Origin: Adiantum capillus-veneris
Taxonomy: Eukaryota > Streptophyta > Polypodiopsida > Polypodiales > Pteridaceae
Direction of reading: 5' to 3'
Length of the DNA: 64,000 nucleotides
NCBI GenBank assembly: GCA_014529385.2
Contig: CM043945.1
Coordinates: forward strand, 94,710,112 to 94,774,111
The notes beneath the pieces were generated by a model. That model searched no databases. It saw only the letters and a list, made by a program, of their open reading frames with translations, and had not been told where the DNA came from. Made by a program: the position numbers and the translations under genes. Positions 23,278-35,400 of the stretch are shown here, one piece after another (the first letter of the stretch is position 1; each line of letters begins with the position of its first letter).

Positions 23278-24424
23278 GTAGGAGAAGCCATGCATTGTGT
23301 ACAACAATGAGACACTTGAAGTTGTTGAGAGCCTTAAGTACCTCGGCCTTGAGGTTCCGTCCAATCACAAGTGGCATGAATGTGCTATACGTCGTTTGAA
23401 AGCGGGAAAGAGAGTATATTATGCATTTGAGAACATGTGTAATGCGGGAAACATCAAGTGTTGGGTTCTCAAGAAGTATCTTTTTGATGCATTGGTGACA
23501 GCGGTTGAAGTGTGGGACGAGAGTATCTCAAAGTCTACTTAGAAAGAGTTTGAGAATGTCCAAAAGCGTTTTCTTACAAACTTTCTCCAAGTTAAGATAC
23601 GAACACCATATATGCTCCTACTTCTTGAGTCGGGATCTCTTCCAATTGAGGTTATGGGCATGGAAAGGGTTGTTGAGTACATGATAAAGATGCGTCAAAA
23701 CCCCTCACATCGACTCCCTACAATTGTATGAAAAGCAAGCAAAAAAGTTCAAAAGACGCATAAAAGCAAGATCTTGAGCACGGGATGGATGCAAGACATA
23801 AAGAAGTGGTTTGGGAGATGGGATGCATTACACTTGCTACATGATGCTTCACTTGACTCCCAAGTGAATGAAGTTTTCTACAACGCCAATGTATTACGGA
23901 TTGGGAGAAGTCCGATGGATCACGCTTCATACATTTCACCACCCATATTGCCCCCAACTACAAAACCATGTTCTTCGTTGAAAGAGGAAACCGTACTCAC
24001 ACTTACATGCTTGAGCCTATCCCCTTGTCGACAATACGTACTATCGTAACCATTCGACTTAGCTCCCATTTGCTTCGATACGAGACATGGCGTTGGGGCA
24101 ATGGGGAAGAGTCAAATCTACTGTGCACATTATGCTCACTGCAAGTTCGAGAGTCTGAGTATACTAGAGTGCAGTACCACACACTACTAGAGTGCTCAGC
24201 TTTTGGTCACATCCGAACTTGCTTCTCTCACATTTTTAGCCATGACTTAGACCTACACACTTTCCTCTCCCAGCCACACTGTGGACTATCCATTGCGACT
24301 CTCATCACCACAATTTTAGAGCATTGAGAGTCACTCATCAACCACACACATACTACACATGTAACTTTGGTACCACAGGTCATATTTGAGCTCCGAGAAC
24401 AATAATAAAATCTATCTATATATC
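23278..24424 (+). pseudogene. 5'-truncated LINE reverse transcriptase remnant
   Basis: The ORF at 23297..23542 reads ESLKYLGLEV, a post-catalytic motif of LINE reverse transcriptases (YLG), then VTAVEVWDES. The frame continues past a TAG with FENVQKRFL and LLLESGSLPIEV, a hallmark of LINE C termini. The zinc-binding tail follows in 23774..24327 (SSHLLRYETWRWG, LLCTLC, YHTLLECSAFG). A 3' tail of ATCT repeats, not poly-A, ends it near 24405..24424. Everything upstream of the YLG motif is lost. It belongs to another lineage than the LINE at 53206..56741. Confidence 0.75.
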
Positions 24425-25472
24425 TATCGCTCTCTTAATCTCATAGCTATGAATGGCTCTTTAGCTAATCCAACATAACGCATCACATCAAACGACCACC
24501 AACGATGTTCACCATATCCATCCAGTTTTCCATCCCAACATATTCTAAAGCAGTGAGTATTGTGACAATACAGAAGTTTTGGCAAACATTCCATGATCTG
24601 CACTATGTGTTGCAAACATACATACAGAGAAAAAACCACAATTCATTGCGCAATTGCACTAGCAATTCGATTTGCTACACCCTTAAAAATGGACGCACTG
24701 GAGACTCACCACCTGGCTAAGGATCAACTCACATAAATAGTCAAAACAACCTTGAATGATGGCTAATTGTAAGCTTATACCACAGTAAGTCTACACAAAC
24801 TTACTCTCCTTTCCTGATCCAAGGTCTAGCACACACTTAAATGTCCCTCTCACATGAAAGACACACATTCGTTAACTCACTCGCTCATGCTTTCTGCCTA
24901 GAAATACCCCCCTTGCACACTCCACATACCCCTCCCTTCACACACACACACACACACCACATCAACCTATCCCCCACTAAGTCCTATATCCTCTCAGACC
25001 TTGAAAGGTCGCATATGCTTTATCAACGCTAAACAAAGGAAACCCATTTTATGTGGGGACGAAAATTTGCCCCCGAAAAAAATTGCCACTCAAATGATAG
25101 CAAAAGAAATGTGGACAAAATGTAGATGAACAAATGCCGGTTCAACTCCTTTGATCCAAGGTGTCATAATTATGAATATCCAAAGATTAATCCATATACT
25201 GACCCAATGGTAGTCAACAGTTGAAGATGTACTGGACACATGTTCCAGCCAGCTTAGGGAGACAAAAAAGGAAGCCGAGATCAGTTCACAATCAATGCCT
25301 AGATTCTCTTATTTCGCCTATGAATAATCCGGCGGCTGTACAAAATTAGCGCTTTTGTTCTATTATTTCAGCAAGGCCTACTACCTCTACATTAAAAGGA
25401 CTGATCATCACCCTCAATAGTAAAATTGGCAATGATCATCTCCAACTCTTGCCTAGTCTCTAATAAGACCAC
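24425..25472. other. region downstream of the RPI gene
   Basis: Presumed 3' UTR of the RPI gene plus intergenic sequence. It contains a (CA)n run at 24938..24958. No second gene is supported. No polyadenylation signal could be fixed with confidence. Confidence 0.4.
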
Positions 25473-26448
25473 CTACACTTCCTTTGCACTTTTTAAACTA
25501 CTAACAAACTCAGCAAGCTCTACAACTTGGATATCGTCACCATCTTGAGTAGCTACTAGTACTGAATTAGCAACACCAATGAAAAGACCTGCATAGGAAC
25601 GACACCGGAGAATTAAAGGTAAGATGAAGGAAGGGATCTGCAGATCTGAAAAACGACCAGAGCATTAAAAATTACCATTCTCAACCACACCAGGAATCAT
25701 ATTTATTTCCTTCTCCAGTGCACTCGGGTCTTTAATTGCCTCTGAAAACCTGTGTAGCAAGAAGATGTCTCAATCATGTCTGTTTTATGAGAAAGAGATG
25801 GTGAAAGGTGTGATGGATGTGTATGTGTGGAGCTTTGAGGAGGTTTCCAGCTTCCCCTTCCAGCATGTCACAGTTGCCACACATTCGACAGAAACAGAAA
25901 ACTTTATCAATAAAAGATATCTGCATTTTTTAGATTGGAACTTAAGCCTTGACAATGTAACCCTTGATAACAGATTTTATACACCTATGGAGGTCAGACA
26001 GGACTCAACTTACCAGCCATAAGAAGGGCTAAAACATTCGCACAAGATGCACAATCCAGGGCCTTTTATTATGGAGTTTAAACAACACCGGCAATGATGT
26101 ACTTATCTACATAAGTTCTTCTTTCAAAGGTCGAAAATCCTCCTAAAGCAGAGCAATAAAAACCTAAGTCAGTCATTAGACCCAGGCTTATGGGAACAGT
26201 GCCATGGTTACCTATACCTTTCAAACCTCATCTAATATTTTGATTGCCCAAAAAAGACCTCATGTCTTTATTCTTTCGCCTAGACTGCTTTCAAGGGGGG
26301 ACTTGCCACTAAACGATCACTAAACAACATTAAGCAGAATGGGTTTGCTGAGAGCAAGCAAAGAGAATGTACCTGACATCAACCACCATGTTTCCCAAAT
26401 CAGTTATGACAGGACCATCTTTGCGTAAAGCACTCCTTATTTCAGGCA
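25473..26448 (-). CDS. RPI exons 8-10 (residues 227-314)
   Basis: Exon 8 starts TGCCTGAAATAAGG after AATCTACAG. It completes the split Val codon left by exon 7, whose end lies 23.7 kb away at 50123. It encodes [13 protein letters not shown]. Exon 9 encodes [19 protein letters not shown]. Exon 10 encodes [19 protein letters not shown] and the C terminus, ending in TAG at 25473..25475. The split codons G|TG, AG|G and G|GT all fit, which ties the two exon clusters into one gene. Confidence 0.92.
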
Positions 26449-29400
26449 CTGTAGATTAAAAACATAGAAATTGATGTAACAAACAGTGTATGACTGTGAG
26501 ACAAACAAGACCTTACTTTCACATCCAGGAGAAGATTTTGAACGAAGTTCAAACAACACAGCAAAAGGCAGGCATCCCGCTGGTATCACTATACATGTAG
26601 TTGAGCTTTTGCAAAAGTGCACGCATGCACACATACTAGAGAGCACACACAGAGATGAAGATTCAAAATCTTGTATAACATGCAGATGTTAGGCCATATG
26701 TAACATTTCTGCATTCCTAAAAAAATGTTACCATACGAGAGAATTGTAGCACCAGCTTTTTGGATGGTGACACGCGGGCCGGCAGCGGGGAGGGGGGAGA
26801 GCTCAGGGGGAGGCTGCCACAATGGCGTCCCCTCATTTCTGCCCACCACTGACATACGGTCTGTGCTGTCAATGAAGCCTCAGCATGCCTTGTTGACACC
26901 CCCACCCCGAATTGCTGCTGTCTCTTCACGCTGTGCGCAGATGTGGCTGCCCGCTACCCCATTAAGCTGGCTGTAGCGCTCTAGTTGGTGCCTTCACCCG
27001 CTCTTCTTGCCCGCTGGTTCCCACTCTTCCATGGACAAACAATCCTCTCCATCCGTAAGGTTGCACACACACCCCCTCCCCCTCCTCTTCTTTCTGTGTT
27101 TTTCTTGTTTGTATGCCCAATCTTTTAAAAATACACCTCCAAGAGTGACTGTTTAACTTTTGGATCGCAATCACTTTATATATATTACTAGGCAAATTAT
27201 AAAGCCTATGACCACCGCCATGAATAGCCGTGCTAATTTGGGCGTCTTAATAGTAGACTTACACATCTTGGTCAACCTATCGACAATAACCCATACTGAA
27301 TCGTGTCCTCAAACCGTAGTAGGAAGGTCTACTATAAAGTTCATAGAAATACTTTCCTATTTACCATTGGGAATCTCAAGGGGATGCAAGAGTCCACCGG
27401 CTTTGAGGCGCTCTACTTTATTAGCTTGACATTTCTGAAAATGCAAGACATAGTCTTAAATACTAACTCGTATTGAATCCTATCCTCGAACCATGGTAGA
27501 AAGGCCTAGTAAAAGTCCATAGAAATACTTCCCATTTACCATTGGGAATCTCAAAGGGATGCTTACTTTGAGGCGCTCTCCTTTATTAACTTGGCATTTT
27601 CGGCAATGCAAGACATAGCCTTGAACATGTCGATGTAAACCTAGCCAGTAACACTCTCATTGTATGAATGCATAAGTACCCAGATGCCCTACACTTGGAC
27701 TAGTTCCCAAAAGCTAGCACCTAGATGCTTTTAGTGTAGGACACTTGGACTACACAGTTCACACTTCTATCCACTTTGCATCCATAAGTGGATAGTTCCT
27801 GAACTTCACCAAATACCATCATGCAACTATCACAAACTAGTGACGTGGCTGGCCCTTCCGATGGCGCACACACACAACCTCCCCGGCTGGCGGCATTGCC
27901 ACGTGGCAGCAGTGTACGGACCCGTGATTTGCGGTGCCATTTGCGGCAGGAACATCGGGCTACTGACGTGGCTGAGCGTACAGATCTCCGTAAAAAGCGG
28001 CAGCTGTACGGATTCTCAGCTTTTGCCCAAGAAATCCTACACAAGTGGAAAATAGCAGCTTTTTGGGCATTGCTTATTTTTAAGCCTATTCTTTAAAAGA
28101 TGGCAGCTTTTGAGGCTCTGCTTTTGGCATCCCTTGTAAACCTTTAAATAAGTGGGTTGGGCTCCCACTCTTCTGAGCATCTGGATGCAGAGTCTGAGAG
28201 TGAGAACCCTCCCACTCCTTTGTACTTTGAACTCAGATTAATACAAAAAGAAATACCGAAAGGGGCGCCAGTCTTTGGGGCCAATATCTCTTAGCACGGA
28301 ACTCCGCCGGGCCGTGTCGAATCAATTGTGAACTATGAACTGTTTTGAAGTGAATCTCTGCTCTGTCGCGGTAGAATCTTCACTTGTAGTGTCCAAGTTT
28401 GTTAACCACCCCTCAAACCGGCACTCAAGAAACCTCCTACTCCGAGGATGTTTACATCATAGTTAAAGGGGACGGGCCCTAGGGCCGGGGGACGGCCGTA
28501 ACCGGACCGGGAACGGAAGGGAACGCCGAGGGACAGACGGAAATCGAGCCGGACGGGCGGGTCGCAGGGGGGACGGCCCAAGGACGGATGGAACGGCAAG
28601 GGTCGGACGGGAACGGCTGCAGTCCATTCAAAAATTTGACCGTTTATGACCGTTTTTAACGGATCTGTGCAGCCCCAACTGCCACATTTTAGGAGCCTTG
28701 GCCCTTGGGAGGCTATAAAAGGGTCCCTTGGGCCTCTTAATACTCTCAGTCTCAATGCTCATTCCATTTCCCTCAAGCTCAAGGCTCAAGCTACTCAATC
28801 ATCAATGCTTTCCTCTCTACTCAATGCTCATTGCTCAAGCTTGAAGCATGACCATTGACTACTCTACACTCTAGTCTCCACTCTCAAGTCTCTCCCTCTT
28901 CTACCCACTTTGAAGTTTGAACTTTGAAACTCTCCTCTCCCTCTTCTACCCACTTTGAAGCTCTCCTCTAATCTCTCTCCACACAAGCTCTCCTCTAACT
29001 CCTCTAACTTCTAAGCTCTACTCTCTCGAGTCTCTCCACCATCATGTCATCTCAAGCCAACTCCACTTCTCAAGCCGCTTCTTCTTGAAGGAGGCCCGCC
29101 GTGCAAACGTGGTCGTGGTGGGATAAAGTCGACTTTAGCTCGCGTGGCAAAGGTGGCGGTGCAAGACCATGGACGTGCAAGCTATGTCCATACAAGAGAA
29201 CGGGTGGTTCAAACAAAGTGCGAGCCCATCTTCTTCATGAACCCGGTCACGAGGTGAAGTTTTGCCCTCATGTAGCTCTCGAGAAGAGGTTGGATCTTCT
29301 TGAGAAGCTCACGGTGTATGAGGTTGCAGAAGCGGCCAAGAGGGGCCGTTTTGTTGCCGTTGATCCCTCCGCCACGGCGACATCGCGAGAGCAAAGGGAA

Positions 29401-32400
29401 GCCAACCTTGACGACATCTCTCGAACCTTCAAGAGCCATGCATCTACACCATCCTCTTCCGTTCCACATCGCCAAACCACTCTCAACGAAAATTGGAATC
29501 CTAAATTGAAGGAAGAGGTGGATAGGTCGGTTGCCCGATTCTTCTTCCACGACCACATTGCCTTCCATGCTTCGCGGTGAGTTTCCCTTGGCATATGCAC
29601 ATTGCAATCTTCCATTTTGTATTCATAATGGGTTATAACTTCTCAACTCTCGACTCTCCATACTAACACAACATGCTCTATTTTGTGTGGATAGGTCTCC
29701 ATACTTTCGACCCATGGTTACGAAAATAGGGGAATATGGCTCCTCTTATGTGCCACCTTCATCGGAGAGGCTTCGCACCACCCTCCTTGACAAAGAGAAG
29801 CTTGCCGTGGAGCAAGCGGCCCAAGCAACAAAGGATTTGTGGGAGACCAATGGCGTATCTCTTCTTGTAGATGGATGGAGCGACACCCGCAAGCGGTCCA
29901 TCCACGGGGTGGTGGCCTACTCTCAGGGGGAGATGTACTTTGTGGAGTCACATGATGCATCCGATAGTGGCAAGGCCGCTGAGATGCTTGCTGCGGAGTG
30001 GACAAGCACCATAGAGATCACCGGCCCAGAGAATGTCCTTTGTATGGTTGCAGATGGAGAGGCGTCAAATAGGGCAGCCAGAGCTATCATTGAGGGCATG
30101 TATCCCAGCATCCATGTCACATTTTGCATGGCGCATTGCCTCAATAACCTCCTCAAGGACATAGGGAACTTGTCATGGATTTCACCCACCATTGGTGATG
30201 CCTCTCGAATTGTCTCCTTTGTGCTCAACCATCAAAAAGTGAGCCATGAATTCTCAAAGAGGAGCCACTTGTCCTTGCTCAAATATTCAGAGACAAGATT
30301 TGCATTTAATTGGCTTATGCTAGGCCGCTTGTCTACATGTGGCGGAGCCTTAAGGGGCCTCTTTCTCAGTGATGAGTTCCAGGCCATGCCGGAGTCTACA
30401 TCAGCAGTAGGATTGAAATGCCGAGAATGGGCCGACGACGCCGCTTGGTGGGAGGAGGTGAAGACTCTTGACGCCATGGTCAAGCCTATTCTACACCTAC
30501 TTCGAGTGGTGGATGACTTGCAGCCATGCATTGGCAAAGTCTACGAAGCCATGGATCGGATGATAGAGGCACTTGAGAAGCTTGTGCCTGACCCTGTTCA
30601 GTATGCGGAGATTCATGGCTTGTGTGAGTCGAGGTGGAATGGATACTACTCTCCACTTCATGCGGCAACTTATGTGCTTGACCCTGAGTTTCAAGGAAAG
30701 CGTCAAGAGACCGACAAGGAGGTGAGCAAAGGATGGCGGCTTGCATTGGAACGCCTTGAGCCTAGCAGTGACATTAGGCGCAAGATTAGAGACGAGCTAC
30801 TCAACTACAGGCAAAAGAAGGGTTCCTATGGATGTGTAGATGCACAGCTTGATCGCAACAAGATTGGCTCGGTTTTGTGGTGGGAGGACTATGGAGGAGA
30901 TGGCCCACATTTGCAGCGCTTGGCTGTTCGTGCCCTTAGCCAAGCATGTACCACTAGTTGCTTGGAGCAACTATGGAGTGTGTACAGCCACATTGCCTCT
31001 AAGAAGAGGAATCGCCTTGGGGTTCAGAGGGCCAATGATTTGGTGTTTGTGAGCGCTAACTTGCGCATGCTTGCCAAGAGTGTCACACACAAGGCAGATC
31101 CTTTCACTGAGTGGGAGATGGCACAAGAGAATCCATCTATGGCCGATACTCTTTTGGAGGAGCTAGAGGAGGATTTCGAGCCTCAATGCGAGCCTCCCGA
31201 GCCCTCATACGTCGCTGACGACCTCGACTACGACGACGATGTGGAGATCCAGCAGGCGAGCACTTCTTGAGTTTGATGATCATTGATCACTCGACTCTCG
31301 AGTCTAGACTCTTGAGTCTACGACTCTACCTACTACATAGCCCTTTGTACTTTTTGTTATCCTTGAGGCCTCAGGCTTGTCCTAAGTCCTTTAGGCTTTT
31401 TGACTCTTGAGCCCTTGTGGCATGCAGTTCTCACTTTGTATCCATCGATCATCGATATTTTATTAGCACATTTCAGCCTATATGACTCGTGTTCTTTGGT
31501 CTATTTAGTGTAAATTTATCGTCAAAGTGATGCTCTATGTGTGTGGCATGTGTGTAGGTCAAAAAATGTCAAAAAAACTCTCTTTTTTTTGCCGTTCCGA
31601 CCCCCGTCCCCGTTTCCCGACTTTTGCCTTCCCGACCCCGTTCCTGACCCCGACCCGCCGTCCCATGTAACTATGGTTTACATAGCAAGAATTGGAAGAG
31701 GTGGTTGATACACAGATTTCCCAGCTTTTTGACGCAACCAACAAAGCCAAAAAGCACGACAAAAAGTAGAAGAAAGAATTTGACTTCCCGGGGGAAGTGT
31801 TTTACAAGCGGGGAACCTGGACATCTCCGCGAAGTGCCCTAAAAAGGCACAGAAAGAACAACATGAAGAAGGGCCAAAGAGTTCGAAAGCAGCTGAGGAA
31901 CGTGGACGAAAAGGCAAGATGAAAGCAGGACTAGTTCCAGATTGCATGGGTACTGATCCAAGCTCGATTAATGAGAGTATAGAACTTTGCCGAGCTTGGG
32001 GCAAAGTGAAAGATCAAGAAGCCCTGATTTTCTTTGATGGAGGAGCCAAGGCCAACTTCATTTCACCTGAATTGGCGGAGCGGCTCGAGATTACACCCGA
32101 TCGGATGGGGCCACAAGCAGAGGCAGTTCTAGCGACACCCAGCAAGGTGGCCATTACACCTGTCATTGGCAAACTTCAGTTGCATAGTCAGGGGTATTTG
32201 GGGCACGAGGACTTCTACATAATGCCGTTGGAAGATTGTGATGTTCTCCTCGGACTCTGGGAGTCCCTTGGTACCATAAGAACAACGACGTGGTCCATTA
32301 TTGGACGAAGAAAGCAACACTAACTATGGAAAAGGGCCGAACCATTGTACTTCATGTGAAACTCGTCCCTATTGTATCGGCTTCGGCCGTTTCAAAATTA

Positions 32401-35400
32401 ATGAAATCCAGTCTGTTTGTTTACTCGATCTTTTTGAAAGAGTTGAATGATGATCATAGGACAAACATGTCTTATCTAGAAAAAGAACGCCAAGATTTTC
32501 TCCACACTCATGCCGATCGCTTTTCTGAGGGCCTGCCAGGCGAGTTGCCACCAGCTCGTCCTGAGGATCATACCATTGATTTGATACCTGGAAGCACACC
32601 ATCGAACAGCCACCTTACCGAGTGAGCCGAGCACAGAATGAAGAGATTATAAACCAAGTGAAAGACCTCTTGGAAAAGGGTCTTATCCAGCCGAGTACTT
32701 CACCTTACTGCTCTCCGGTGTTGTTGATTTTGAAGAAAGACGGATCTTGGAGAATGTGCATTGATTATAGAGCTCTCAATAAAATCACCATCAACAACAG
32801 ATTTTCGATTCCAAGGATCGATGATATTCTAGACCGACTACAAGGATCCTCTTGTTTCAGCAGGATCGATTTGAAGAGGGGATATCATCAGATCCGAATC
32901 GCGCCGGGAGATATCTACAAGACAGCTTTTCGGACGACCTTCCATTTATTCGAGTTTTTGGTGATGCCTTTTGGGCTTACCAATGCTCCAGCAACCTTTA
33001 ACCGAACCGAATGATGGACAGGATTTTCAGAGAGTAGAGTATCTTTTGTTGGCACTTTCTTTGATGACATTATTGTCTTCCCAAAGATGAGGCAGAACAT
33101 AGAGAACATCTACTACAGGTCTTTTAAGCATTGCGGGATCACAAGTTGGTGATCAATGCAAAGAAGAGTGAATTTTTCCTACCAGAGATACACTTTTTGG
33201 GACACATTGTCTCAGCAACAAGAGTGCAGATGGACCCGGCCAAGATAGAGACTATCCGTGATTGACCCGATTTGAAGAATGTCCATGAAGCTTCTTGGGC
33301 TTAATGTTCTTACTACTGGCCGTTCATCAAAAAGTTTGCAGAGGTTGCTTCCCCTTTGCATATCTTGACACAGAAAGGAGTCCCTTTCTCGTGGGGACCC
33401 ACAGAGGTGACTGCCTTTCAAACATTGAAAGAGAAATTGACTACACGACCAGTTTTGACTTTGCCGGATTTGCACAAGTCATTTGAAGTATATTGTGATG
33501 CTTGTGGTCGTAGTCTGGGTGCGGTCTTAATGCAAGAAGGCCATGTCATTGCCTACGAAAGCCGATTGTTTTCAAGGCCGGAATTGACAACACAGATATA
33601 TGAGAAAGAGCTTTTGGCGGTTATCCATGCTCTTACTTAGAGGCGACATTACCTACTCGGAGCCGATTTTACGGTCTTCAAAGATCACCAGAGTTTACGC
33701 TACTTCTTGTCATAGAAGTAGCTATCGAAAAAGCAGATCCAGTGGGCGAACATCTTGTCACACTTTCACTTCCAGATTGTCCATGTGCAGGGACAGAAGA
33801 ACTTGGTGGTAGATGCTTCGTCCTGGAAGCCGTTGGTTCTGCCTATTTCCGCGATACATCATAGGAGCTTCGAGGATATAGTCGATCAGTATGCCACAGA
33901 TACAGATTTTACAGATATTTTCACTCAGATATACGGAATGGGGATGTAGTAGCAGGATATTCCATTCGGGATGGCTACTTGATGAAAAAAACGATGTTGT
34001 GCGTTACACAGCAATTGAGGGAAAGGTTTTGACCGAATGCCACCGTCCACCATTTACGGGTCACCGTGGCATTTCTACCACCTTGAAAGGTGTGGAGAGA
34101 TACTTCTATTGGCTGAGATTGAAGAAGGACGCGGACAATTTTGTACGCATTTGCTTGGTATGCCAGAAGGTCAAGTTTGACAGGCATAAAGCACAGGGAT
34201 TGTAGCCTTTACCCATACCCACCCGCCCCTGGGAAAGTATTCCAATGGATTTCATTTTTTATCTCCTGAGAACACAGAGTGGACAAAATGGTATCTGGAC
34301 TGATATTGATAGATTTAGCAAGCAAGCTCATTTCATTTCAGTGAAGAATGATCACTTAGCAAGACTATTTGTTGCCCAGATCTTCATATTACATGGCATG
34401 CCTGAGACAATTGTCTCCGACAAAGACCCCAAATTCACGAGTTTGTTTTGGAAGGTGATTAAGGAGAACATTGGCACGCGGTTGCAGTTCTCGTCATCTT
34501 TCCACCCGTAGACAGATGGGCAATCAGAGAATGCAAATTCAGTCGTACTGGATTTATTGAAGTCTTACATCTCGAATCAAAAGACTCAATGGGAAAAGTA
34601 TTTGCCCTTGGTGGAATTTGCCTACAACAACACGATTCACTCTTCGACAGGGAAGGCGCCATTTGAGATTATTGAAGGTGCTACGAAGATTCCACCCTTC
34701 CTAAGCACAAAAGATAAGATTTTTGAAGCCGACCAGTACACACAGGACTTGGACATTTTGCCAAGGTCCGGGAGGCTTTACAAAAATCTCAGGAAAGACA
34801 CAAAAGCCAACAGATCGACAGCGTTTCAATTTGAAATTGAAGGAGAACGATTGGGTGCTCTTACGTTTTGAGAGGGCACGCCTGAGAAAGAAAAGGAAAA
34901 GGAGCGGCTTTTCCCAAAGCTTAGCATGAGATACTATGACCTTTCTAGATTTCCGAAAAGATAAATGATGTCTCCTTTAGACTGAAGCTGCCCGATACTT
35001 GGAAGATTCACAATGCTTTTCATGTGAGTCTCTTGAAGCCTTTTAAAGGCGATGTGCCCGATGATGGAGAGCCTGATGAGCAACCCAAAGTGAAGGAAAA
35101 CGAGGAGATACTCGTTCCAAAACAGATATTGGCACATAAAGATAGAAAGATAAAATGTCACTTGACACATCCAACCCTTTGTGTCCGTGGACAAGCTACA
35201 GCATGACCAGGGTTCAGTTCAGTCAAGTCAGTCTAGGATAGGAAGTGATCTGGCACTTTTGTGAGTCTGTTCGCAGACCGTGCATGTCCAGACACTTAGA
35301 GTATATGCATATCCTCTGGCTGCACACAGCATGACCATCAGATTCCAGTCAAAACCCATCAGTAGCATTTTTACAGTGCATAGACCTATTTACCCTATTT

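Larger units (their letters stand above)
27828..35155 (+). mobile_element. element A: Ty3/gypsy chromovirus-type element, interrupted
   Basis: Reads plus strand: 5' LTR 27828..28404, remnant of gag, hAT insertion (28458..31675), rest of gag, protease, reverse transcriptase, RNase H, integrase and the beginning of a chromodomain. The LTR of element F cuts it at 35156. Compared with its close relative B, the primer site and about 315 bp of the gag start are deleted right after the LTR. The 3' LTR is not in the window. Confidence 0.85.

Noticed and set aside
25765-26022. 85-residue plus-strand ORF
   Set aside because: It lies in intron 8 of the RPI gene on the opposite strand and has no motif.
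28402-28755. 117-residue minus-strand ORF
   Set aside because: It crosses the end of the hAT element and its G-rich subterminal repeats, so it cannot be a host gene.
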